Shown: positions 47,188 to 57,842 of the stretch, one piece after another
Numbering within the stretch: the stretch's first letter is position 1
How the letters are laid out: each line of letters begins with the position of its first letter
Assembly (NCBI RefSeq): GCF_005771495.1
Contig: NZ_VAUW01000009.1
Span: 62,001-126,000, forward strand
Direction of reading: 5' to 3'
From: Maribacter sp. ACAM166
GTDB lineage: Bacteria; Bacteroidota; Bacteroidia; Flavobacteriales; Flavobacteriaceae
Length of the DNA stretch: 64,000 bases
Program-made: the position numbers and the translations under genes
The notes under the pieces: generated by a model
What the model saw: only the letters and a program-made list of their open reading frames with translations
What the model was told of the DNA's origin: nothing
The model's database searches: none

Positions 47188-48324
47188 TTACTTTTCCCCT
47201 ATCATTTCAGCAGAAGCTACCGTTCTAAAACCTGTATGTTCCAATGCAGAATCCATACTAGAACCCATACGGGCAGAAACGCGATAACTAGCGCAGTACG
47301 AAACACTACACAAAAAAGAGCCCCCCTTAATAACTTTCTCCTGCGCTAATGGATTGTTCGGTGTAAAGGGACGGGTTGCACCTGTAGGATTAACCAACGT
47401 AGCATGTTGACCTTTTATTTCTTTATAGTATTTACCATTATACCAATCACTTGTCCATTCCCAAACATTTCCGGCCATATCGTATACCCCGTATGCATTT
47501 GGTGGATATGATTTTACAGGAGCCCTAAGTTCAAAACCATCTGCTTTCGTATTATCTACCGGAAAATCACCTTCCCACGTATTCGCTTTGTGGTTTAATG
47601 AATCTTCTTCATTACCCCAGGTATAAACTGTACCGTAAGCACCAGCCCTTGAAGCTAATTCCCATTCAGCTTCCGTTGGTAAACGTCTTTCTGACCATTC
47701 GCAATACGCTAACGCATCTTCGTAAGCGACTTGTACCACAGGATAATTTCCCTTTCCTTCTATTGAACTTTTAGGCCCGTTTGGATGCTGCCAACTAGCA
47801 CCTATAGTCCAATCCCACCATTGAGAAAAATCATAAAGATTGGCAACTGGTGATTTTGATTTCTTAAAGGTCAATGATCCCGGTTGTAAAATAGAATCAT
47901 GCGGTTTGGGAGTGTTAGGAGGCACTTGTTTTTTAAGTTCCTCCCAGTCAATACCGCGTTCAGCTACAGTAACGTAGCTGGTTACTTCTACAAACGTTGC
48001 AAATTCTTTATTGGTCACCTCGGTGGCATCCATAAAAAAGCCGTCTACCATTACCTCAATTGCAGGTTTTTCATGGTCCATTGCCATTTTATCTTCGGTA
48101 ACGGCGCCTTGCTTAAAAGTCGCTCCAGGAATCCACACCATCCCTTTAGGTGTGTTCAATCCCTCTGGTTGTATCACCAGAAGTTTGTGATCCTCAACTT
48201 TAGAAGCAGCAATATCCTCTTCAATTGTAGCTTCTTGTTTTTTTTTATCCTCCGATTCTGACTTACAATTCGTCAGTGTTACCAAAAGAATACCTAATAC
48301 TAGAATTTTAATACTATTCTTCAT
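47188..48324 (-). CDS. Formylglycine-generating enzyme (sulfatase-modifying factor), lipoprotein
   Basis: A 378-residue predicted lipoprotein (lipobox TLTNC) with a full FGE-sulfatase domain (GMVWIPGATFKQG; RRLPTEAEWELASRAG; YGVYDMAGNVWEWTSDWY). The two catalytic cysteines of true FGEs are present as Cys339 and Cys344 in GGSFLCSVSYCASYR, so this is likely an active enzyme that converts a sulfatase cysteine to formylglycine, rather than one of the many SUMF1-like proteins lacking the pair. It follows the GH2 beta-galactosidase gene by 54 bases on the same strand. No sulfatase gene is in the window. Confidence 0.9.
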   Translation of the reverse strand: MKNSIKILVLGILLVTLTNCKSESEDKKKQEATIEEDIAASKVEDHKLLVIQPEGLNTPKGMVWIPGATFKQGAVTEDKMAMDHEKPAIEVMVDGFFMDATEVTNKEFATFVEVTSYVTVAERGIDWEELKKQVPPNTPKPHDSILQPGSLTFKKSKSPVANLYDFSQWWDWTIGASWQHPNGPKSSIEGKGNYPVVQVAYEDALAYCEWSERRLPTEAEWELASRAGAYGTVYTWGNEEDSLNHKANTWEGDFPVDNTKADGFELRAPVKSYPPNAYGVYDMAGNVWEWTSDWYNGKYYKEIKGQHATLVNPTGATRPFTPNNPLAQEKVIKGGSFLCSVSYCASYRVSARMGSSMDSALEHTGFRTVASAEMIGEK

Positions 48325-48378
48325 ACGCTAAATATAACTCTTCCCATTTTTTTAGCATCATATCTATCTTAAAAGAAC

Positions 48379-51582
<3,204 letters not shown>

Positions 51583-51831
51583 TTACTTATTTAGGTTTTA
51601 AACTATTTCAATCGTCTTCTAAAACATATTTTAAGCGTAGTCTTTTCATGTAAAAGATGCGCTAGCTGTCTATTATCGCTAATATTTGAAACTTCAAAAA
51701 TTTGAGTGTCAATACTAATTTCATCTTTGCAAATTACAATTAAACTTACTAATGAAAAAAGGAGAACTAAAATGTAATTGGATATTTACTTAGTTAACGA
51801 TTAAGGACTTTCTAAAGCTGGCTGGTACAGT

Positions 51832-52140
51832 CTATAATTTAAGGGTATAAATACCAGAAGGTAATATTTTCTATGTAGATATAAAACACTGAATACCAGT
51901 TGAACATTAAGGAATACAGCAACATCATTGCCCCAGTTGTACCAAATATTTACAAATACACACTAGTCGCTTCTTCCATCTGAAAATATAGTATACAGGA
52001 GAATGGATTAGGGTGCGTACCCACTCCAAAACATTCTTCTAATAGTTCTTCTGTATCTCCACCAATAATATACTCAATGTATACTTCTTTTGTATGTTGG
52101 ACTATTGGTTCACCGTAATTTAAAAATCGGTGATGGTGAC
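51832..52140 (-). pseudogene. Relic of a T9SS-sorted protein (C-terminal signal)
   Basis: Minus-strand reading gives GEPIVQHTKEVYIEYIIGGD, then GVGTHPNPFSCILYFQ, MEEATSVYL, IFGTTGAMM and, after a frameshift, ILPSGIYTLKL with a stop at 51832. PNPF-x-LYFQ, IFDTTGK-like and LPSGIYTLKL are the hallmarks, in order, of a type A T9SS C-terminal sorting domain. The frames are broken and no N-terminus is recognisable, although a short coding-like piece (VRTDVRFLFLKRYNG) lies further upstream (~52330). The rest of 51574-52640 shows nothing clear. Confidence 0.65.
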
Positions 52141-52448
52141 AATAGAATATCCAACAATTGTTTGAACATCCCTACCAGTGAATGCTAATTATATCTCCCT
52201 AGTTCTTATTTTGTTACATGTAACATTGATCTAACGTAAAATCAACCAATAACCGCTTGACCTTTACCTAATTGTCTGCTTTTTTTGTGCCAGCACACAC
52301 CTGTTCGGTACCATTGTAACGCTTCAAAAACAGGAATCGCACATCTGTCCTTACATCAAAACTACCCCGAAAAAAGTTTTATATTAACTATTTATCTTGA
52401 ATATTAGTGGCTTGTGCAACGGTTACTTTTCTTGTGCTGTATTATTTA

Positions 52449-52483
52449 AAAAGGACGTTCGGTTTAGTACCAAACGTCCTTTT
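52449..52483. terminator. Hairpin terminator
   Basis: Stem AAAAGGACGTT / AACGTCCTTTT with an inner GGT / ACC pairing and a 5-base loop; T-rich on the right and A-rich on the left. It lies ~158 bases past the stop of the minus-strand collagen-like gene and can terminate either strand. Confidence 0.82.
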
Positions 52484-52640
52484 CTTTTACAAAGTAATTT
52501 TTTATTTTTAATCCATCATGTAGTTTAAAAAACATCTAATTTCTAGGTGTTTTTCTCCTAAATAACTGAAATAATGCATTCTCTGAAAAAGAAAATACTT
52601 CTGTCAGTCTTATTCAACGTGCGGATTTGTCGTTTTTGTA

Positions 52641-54932
52641 TTAATTCGCCTTAATTATAGTCAAAATTCTATTTTTAGCTGACAAGGTTCCAGCGTCAAT
52701 ATTCCATCTTACATCAATCGTTTCTCCTTGAGCAATTGTAGCCATTGCTTGCAAAGCAACATCTGCCCTATTAGTTGTTGTTGTTCTAATTCTGCTAGAA
52801 TTGGGAATTAGTACTCCATTTTGATACAGGCTAAAAGTAGCAATACCATCAGTCTCCTCAACTACGGTTGTTTCTCCTGCAGGATAAACTGTTCCGTTAA
52901 CAGTCGCATCATCAAAGCCAGTTAAAGCACCAGAACCTGTTGCTAAATCTCCATTATAAGTGGATGCTCCAGTATTTCCTAATCCTCCTGTAGCTGTAAA
53001 CATTACAAAAGTGTTTATTGTTCTAAAGTTAATAGAAGAAGTACCAGACGGAAGTGAAGCTGTACCTGGACCAAAAGAAATTGCCCCTCCGGTACTTAAC
53101 ATGCGTCCTTCAAGTTCTGATCCAGCTCCTGCAGACACAGCGGCTCCGTGAGAAATAAGATTTCCAAACATTATTGTATTGGCACCTAGCCCAATAGCTC
53201 CTTCTGCTACCCAGTGTATATTACTTGCTGAAGCATTATTTTGTAAAACAACTTCTACACTAGCAGCCGTATTAAATGCCCCTGGTGTTTTAAAAACAAA
53301 AATAGCATCAGAATCACCTTCTGCGTCTAAATAAATTGTTCCTGAAAGTGATAATGCTCCATTAAAATAATATACCCCTGGTGTAAAGACTACTCCAGTT
53401 GAAATAGCGATAGGTAGAGAAACCTCAGTTACTGGAAGATTATTTATTTCATTATAAACAACATTTAAATCTTCAATTCCTTGTGATGTACTTATAACAT
53501 TTGAACTATTGGCAGGAGAAATACTGTACTGACTATTAAAAAACACCAAATATGACCCAGGTTCTGGTGATTTACTCATTCCGGACATTAAAACATCAGA
53601 AGTAGAGGAGGTAGATATATTTTCTGAATCATCAATAGAACTATAACTCGCCGATTCTCCTTGAAGCCCTTGTGGTCCTGTTTCTCCTTTTAATGAAGTA
53701 ACAAATTCAGTTTGGTTCCCTATATTTCCTTCAGAAAGCCATGTTTCATAGGCTGATGCGCCAGTTTCTCCTATCGCACCAGTTGACCCATTAATTCCAT
53801 TTTTACCATCAGAACCGTCATTTCCTGTGGCTCCATTTACGCCATCAGTTCCGGCTGCACCTTGTGAACCTGGTTCTCCGTCTGTACCATCAGTACCGGC
53901 AATACCTTGTATCCCCTGAGCACCTTGTGAGCCTGTTTCTCCTAAAGTACCAGAATCACCCTTGGCTCCAGTTGCTCCAATAGCACCGTTATTTCCGTCT
54001 ATTCCGTCAATACCTTTAGTTCCAGCGGCTCCATCAACACCATTGGCTCCAGTATCTCCGTTTGCTCCATCAATACCGTTCGTTCCAGCGGCTCCATCAA
54101 CACCATTGGCTCCAGTATCTCCGTTTGCTCCATCAACACCGTTCGTTCCAGCAGCTCCATCAACACCATTGGCTCCGGTATCTCCGTTTATTCCATTAAC
54201 ACCGTTTGTTCCATCAACACCGTTCGTTCCAGAAATTCCATCAACACCATTGGCTCCAGTATCTCCGTTTGTTCCATCAATACCGTTCGTTCCAGCGGCT
54301 CCATCAACACCATTGGCTCCAGTATCTCCGTTTGCTCCATCAACACCGTTCGTTCCATCAACACCATCAACACCATTGGCTCCGGCATCTCCATTTGTTC
54401 CATCAATACCGTTCGTTCCAGCGGCACCTTTTGCTCCAAGAGCACCGTCAATACCGTTTGGTCCAATTAAACCAATAGCTCCGTCTGCACCATTTATGCC
54501 TATCGGTCCATCAAGACCATTTATTCCAGCGTCTCCTTTTGCACCATTAACTCCGGCTGCACCTTGTGAACCTGTTTCTCCGTCTGTACCATCATTTCCA
54601 GCAACACCTTGTATCCCTTGGTCACCTTTTTCACCTCGACTAAGGCTTGCCCCATTGTTTCCGCCTGAAACCCAATTTGGTCTATCTTTAGTACCTATAT
54701 TGTTCTCAATAGCATTCACTTTGGTATTAAAAATCATCAAACCCTTAGCAGGTCTGAAAATTAAGTCACGTTCTATTGTGCTCATTCTAGGCATAAGAAA
54801 TCCTTTGCTAGTAGAACTGATATCTAAAATCGAGGATTCATCAGGGGTTTTGGTGCCAATTCCAGTTTGAGCACTAATACCCCCCGAAATAAGAACAATA
54901 AAAAATATGAAGTAATGATATACTTTTTGCAT
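52641..54932 (-). CDS. Collagen-like surface protein with DUF3494 (ice-binding-type) domain, cassette D
   Basis: A 763-residue exported protein. After the signal peptide (cut near ISAQ) comes a conserved Bacteroidota surface-protein N-terminus (GIGTKTPDESSILDIS, STSKGFLMPRMSTIERD, GLMIFNT), then ~310 residues of Gly-x-y collagen-like repeats, one KxxAYETWLSEGNIGNQTEF-type insert (~395-415), a DUF3494 domain (~450-620; TPGVYYFNGALSLSG, AIFVFKTPGAFNT, GAISFGPGT) and a C-terminal beta domain ending NRILTIIKAN. DUF3494 includes ice-binding proteins but is also used as a surface adhesin module. It follows the T9SS-type gene at 54971 by 38 bases. It has no T9SS domain of its own. Confidence 0.88.
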   Translation of the reverse strand: MQKVYHYFIFFIVLISGGISAQTGIGTKTPDESSILDISSTSKGFLMPRMSTIERDLIFRPAKGLMIFNTKVNAIENNIGTKDRPNWVSGGNNGASLSRGEKGDQGIQGVAGNDGTDGETGSQGAAGVNGAKGDAGINGLDGPIGINGADGAIGLIGPNGIDGALGAKGAAGTNGIDGTNGDAGANGVDGVDGTNGVDGANGDTGANGVDGAAGTNGIDGTNGDTGANGVDGISGTNGVDGTNGVNGINGDTGANGVDGAAGTNGVDGANGDTGANGVDGAAGTNGIDGANGDTGANGVDGAAGTKGIDGIDGNNGAIGATGAKGDSGTLGETGSQGAQGIQGIAGTDGTDGEPGSQGAAGTDGVNGATGNDGSDGKNGINGSTGAIGETGASAYETWLSEGNIGNQTEFVTSLKGETGPQGLQGESASYSSIDDSENISTSSTSDVLMSGMSKSPEPGSYLVFFNSQYSISPANSSNVISTSQGIEDLNVVYNEINNLPVTEVSLPIAISTGVVFTPGVYYFNGALSLSGTIYLDAEGDSDAIFVFKTPGAFNTAASVEVVLQNNASASNIHWVAEGAIGLGANTIMFGNLISHGAAVSAGAGSELEGRMLSTGGAISFGPGTASLPSGTSSINFRTINTFVMFTATGGLGNTGASTYNGDLATGSGALTGFDDATVNGTVYPAGETTVVEETDGIATFSLYQNGVLIPNSSRIRTTTTNRADVALQAMATIAQGETIDVRWNIDAGTLSAKNRILTIIKAN
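54031..54426. repeat. In-gene tandem repeats, 63-bp unit
   Basis: The 20-mer beginning CCATCAACACCATTGG recurs at 54031, 54094, 54157, 54238, 54301 and 54364: spacing 63 bases, with one 81-base interval (63+18). The units encode 21 residues of collagen triplets (DTGANGVDGAAGTNG type). All spacings are multiples of three and of nine, so gain or loss of units keeps the frame and the Gly register. Confidence 0.9.
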
Positions 54933-54970
54933 AATTATTATTTTTAATAAAATTTATTGTTGATTAAAAT

Positions 54971-56026
54971 CTAATACCCACCACTAATTATTTTATTTTT
55001 AAAAAGCGAGGTAGTATTAGTCAATTCAGTTGTTACAATGTACACACCAAGGTCATAATTGAAAGGTTGGTTGTGTTTGAGTACTCCATTTAATTTTTTA
55101 AAGAAAATTAAATTCCCTGCAATATCATGAACACGTAAAGTTTTTAAAGGTTGGGAAGTTTCAATAAAAAGTCTATTTTTATTTACAAATACTATCACTT
55201 CTACTATATTGGGCAAGGTAATTAGTTGCTGTTCTATTGTAGTACCTAATGAAAAGGCCGAATAAACCGATAGGTCTACTTCTGAATTCGTACTAATAGA
55301 ACCCGAATTCAAGCTACTTAATTCGCCTAGTAAAGAATACTCATCAACCATTGAAGGTATGGTGACCCACACAGAACCATTCCAACCTACAATAGTTAAA
55401 TTAGATAGTGATGATGTTAAGTCTGAAATAGCACTTGAAGGTCTCCAACTAAGCGAAATACTAGTATTTATTCCCTTACTATTTATATCCCAATATTCAA
55501 CCGAAGAGATAGATGAGATAGATGTATCCAAAGCATCACCGATCGAATTTGGTGCCGACCTAAAATACGCAGCATCTACATCGCCACTAGTTGATGGTAT
55601 TACTTGAATTGGTGCATAAATACCTGATTGTCCTATCGGTAAAATGAACGCTTCGTTACTTTGAGTTTGAGCATATCCATCTAAAAAATGAAAATCGCTG
55701 GCTTCGCTCCATGACTCTCCATTTGAAAAAGACAGAACACCATAATTTACTTTCGTTCTGCTAGTTTTTACTGAACCTACACCAAAATTAAAATCGGCTC
55801 CCGTATGAAGGAAGCTATTTTCACCTATATATATGTCACTGTTGTTTTGAACTTGTGCCTGTAGCGTAGCTAATTTAAAAAAGATGGTTACCACTATAAT
55901 AAAAGGAAAAAACAATTTTATATTTTGATTAATACTTATAAAAAAACTTTCGAATTTTGTGCTACACTTTATAATTGAAGTAACTTCAAATACATCCGTA
56001 TAATTAACTAAGTAGTTTTTTTTCAT
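54971..56026 (-). CDS. Exported protein with T9SS-type C-terminal domain, cassette D
   Basis: A 351-residue protein with an unusually long signal region (~57 residues: MKKNYLVNYTDVF..., hydrophobic core FPFIIVVTIFFKLATLQ, then AQ). The mature part (VQNNSDIYIGENSFLHTGAD, YGVLSFSNGESW, AFILPIGQSGIYAPIQV, VEYWDINSKG) is a conserved Flavobacteriia surface domain of unknown role. The C-terminal ~65 residues (LKTLRVHDIAGNLIFFKK ... DLGVYIVTTELTN ... FKNKIISGGY) resemble a T9SS sorting domain. Two intact paralogues lie at 60.6 and 61.9 kb. It precedes the collagen-like gene by 38 bases. Confidence 0.88.
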   Translation of the reverse strand: MKKNYLVNYTDVFEVTSIIKCSTKFESFFISINQNIKLFFPFIIVVTIFFKLATLQAQVQNNSDIYIGENSFLHTGADFNFGVGSVKTSRTKVNYGVLSFSNGESWSEASDFHFLDGYAQTQSNEAFILPIGQSGIYAPIQVIPSTSGDVDAAYFRSAPNSIGDALDTSISSISSVEYWDINSKGINTSISLSWRPSSAISDLTSSLSNLTIVGWNGSVWVTIPSMVDEYSLLGELSSLNSGSISTNSEVDLSVYSAFSLGTTIEQQLITLPNIVEVIVFVNKNRLFIETSQPLKTLRVHDIAGNLIFFKKLNGVLKHNQPFNYDLGVYIVTTELTNTTSLFKNKIISGGY

Positions 56027-56041
56027 GTAGTTTATCTTAGA

Positions 56042-56480
56042 TTAAAATCTAATACCTACTAATTTTTTCTTGTTTATAAGCAGCGTAGCATTATCTAATT
56101 GAGTGGTTAAAGTATATTAACCTAACTAATAATTCAAATAAAAATTGCGCAACAGACTCTTTATCTGTTGTTTACGAAAGTTTTCAACTGTAATATCATG
56201 AATTATTAAAGTCTTTGAAGGTTAAAAAACTTCAATAAATAATTTTTTAATAGTTACAGATACTATCAATTATACTTTAGCAAACTCAGGAACCAGGAGC
56301 TATTAAGTTGTAGTCATATTAATAAAGCCAATAAGTCTACTTCTGAATTTAAGTTGCTTAATATTCCTAGTATAAAATACTCTCCACCTATTGAAGGTAT
56401 AATGATACTCACAGAGCCATTCTAGCCTACACTGTTTAAATTAGATTTTGAAGATGTTATTAAAAACCTAATACAGGCTA
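56042..56480 (-). pseudogene. Decayed copy of the T9SS-type cassette protein (cassette C)
   Basis: The DNA aligns by eye with the 3' half of the neighbouring intact gene. It ends with TTAAAATCTAATACCTACTA as the intact copies do, then shows matching landmarks in the same order: the sequence for the VHDI strand (ATATCATGAATTATTAAAGTC), AGTCTACTTCTGAATTTAAG, and ACTCACAGAGCCATTCTAGCC corresponding to the VGWNGSVW region. Many substitutions, stops and indels are present and the 5' half is gone. It lies directly upstream of the intact cassette D gene. Confidence 0.75.
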
Positions 56481-56499
56481 ATGAACAAGAGTTGTTCAC

Positions 56500-57178
56500 A
56501 CAAATGAACACGACACCTGTGGTATAGGTAAGAAGATCTCAATGCTTTTGATTGTTTAAACGAACGGCTTTCGTGATTTTGAAAGCCCAAGACAATTATC
56601 CTCATATTTTGGTCTTACGCCCAACGAGCGAAAATCTGTAAGTAGCATACAGGACAGCTCTCGAATAAGGAAGACAGGAGATTTATCAGCGAGAAATCAT
56701 TTTTTCCTGCGCAGTTTTACCACCTGAATTCATAAGTCCTCAATGCACGGCGTTGTTTTGCTGAATCATACGAACTAAAAGATGAAAGAAAAAAAATTGG
56801 TTATAATCACTGAATGTAATACATTGATACAATAGGCATGCGAAAAATTTACATCAAGCTCGGATTATGATAGAAATTATGTAGATAGATAAAGCTAAAT
56901 TTTAGTTGTTTTTAGCTCAGTTCTTTGTGTTGAAATTTTTAACCGAACCATAACGAGTTCAATTCTTTACTAGCTTAATAAAATACCAAGAGTATAAACA
57001 CGAAAAAGAATCGCTAATTTTCTTCCAAAAATTTTATTATCAAAAAAATACATAAGGATTAAAGTTAATACAACTCCCCTGATTGTAACGTACATACCCT
57101 TTGTAAAGACTGCTATTTTCGGCATATACATTCGAATACAGATGCCACAAAACAGTAACGATACCCCAAAAAAGATGT
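56500..57178. other. Mostly unannotated AT-rich DNA
   Basis: No family could be recognised. The stretch 56560-56760 is less AT-rich than its surroundings and may be foreign or decayed coding DNA. A 72-codon frame (56970-57188, minus) is described separately. Confidence 0.3.
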
Positions 57179-57188
57179 TTAAAAGCAT
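56970..57188 (-). CDS. Possible small two-helix membrane protein
   Basis: A 72-residue frame whose product would have two hydrophobic helices (MLLNIFFGVSLLFCGICI and VVLTLILMYFF) joined by a basic loop. Its ATG overlaps the TAA of the coding-like piece upstream (57179), as if translationally coupled. No homologue is recognised, the flanks are decayed, and it may not be expressed. Confidence 0.3.
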   Translation of the reverse strand: MLLNIFFGVSLLFCGICIRMYMPKIAVFTKGMYVTIRGVVLTLILMYFFDNKIFGRKLAILFRVYTLGILLS

Positions 57189-57330
57189 ACGGGCTTATTT
57201 GTGATACTTTTTATGATCGTTCCTTTTTTTAAAGAATAAAAGGTGATGCCACTTTTTTTTACAATTGCACCTCTTGTGTTTTGATTGTAAGTACCCGTCT
57301 TAAAAAAGAGAACGTCACCCTCTTGATTTT
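57179..57330 (-). pseudogene. Unidentified coding relic
   Basis: Minus-strand reading gives GDVLFFKTGTYNQNTRGAIV, then KKSGITFYSLKKGTIIKSIT and NKPVCF before TAA. In a shifted frame just upstream, VVEGELSPTLWMAVKIKKS may be its continuation. GDxLFFKTG recalls NlpC/P60 peptidases, but the catalytic residues are not visible, so the family is left open. Confidence 0.35.
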
Positions 57331-57759
57331 TTAATTTTTACAGCCATCCATAATGTTGGACTCAATTCACCTTCTACTACAGTTGTTCGTTTTGTTGTAT
57401 AACGACTTCATTTTTTGAGAAGCTAGTATCTTAAAAAAATAATACAATTCCATTGAAGTGCTATGCGACCATTATTCATGATAAAAATAACCAAGAGCGC
57501 TGTGAATAAAGCTAATTTGAAACGCAAATAGTGTCTTTCGATTTGTCCTAATAGCTATTATCCTTTTTAATATTGACTTAATTAGTTATTTAACTAGAGA
57601 CTTTAATTTTAGTTAACGGGTTTTTGGAAAAAACTTTTTTTAATACTTTATACTAAAATAATGGGCTTTTGAGTATATGTCGGGTGTGGACTTCAAACCT
57701 GGCACAATATGTTTATATATAAAAAACAGTGGTTTTGAAAGCCTTAACCTACCTGTATT
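57331..57759. other. Gene-free stretch, nothing recognised
   Basis: AT-rich DNA with stops in all frames and no repeat, hairpin or coding relic that I could support. Confidence 0.35.
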
Positions 57760-57794
57760 AAAAAAGCGCAAGCCATAGTGGCTTGCGCTTTTTT
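57760..57794 (-). terminator. Terminator after collagen-like gene (cassette B)
   Basis: A perfect 16-bp stem (AAAAAAGCGCAAGCCA and its complement) with a 3-base loop; on the minus strand it ends in a T-run. It lies 48 bases past the stop codon. Confidence 0.93.
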
Positions 57795-57842
57795 TAACTA
57801 AATTATTACTATACTAGTAGTCGTTCTTTAACCTTACTTGTA

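Noticed and set aside
54031-54426. Regular repeats suggesting a CRISPR array
   Set aside because: Spacers are not unique, the whole 63-bp unit is conserved, and everything is one open reading frame of collagen triplets.
53962-54870. Long proline-rich open frame on the plus strand, over 300 codons
   Set aside because: It is the antisense of collagen Gly-x-y codons; the biased repeat removes stops on the opposite strand. The sense frame has a signal peptide and known domains.
56490-56545. NEHDTCGIG-like reading resembling the N-terminus of glutamate synthase
   Set aside because: Only about nine residues match, the frame stops soon after, and nothing further supports gltB; probably chance.
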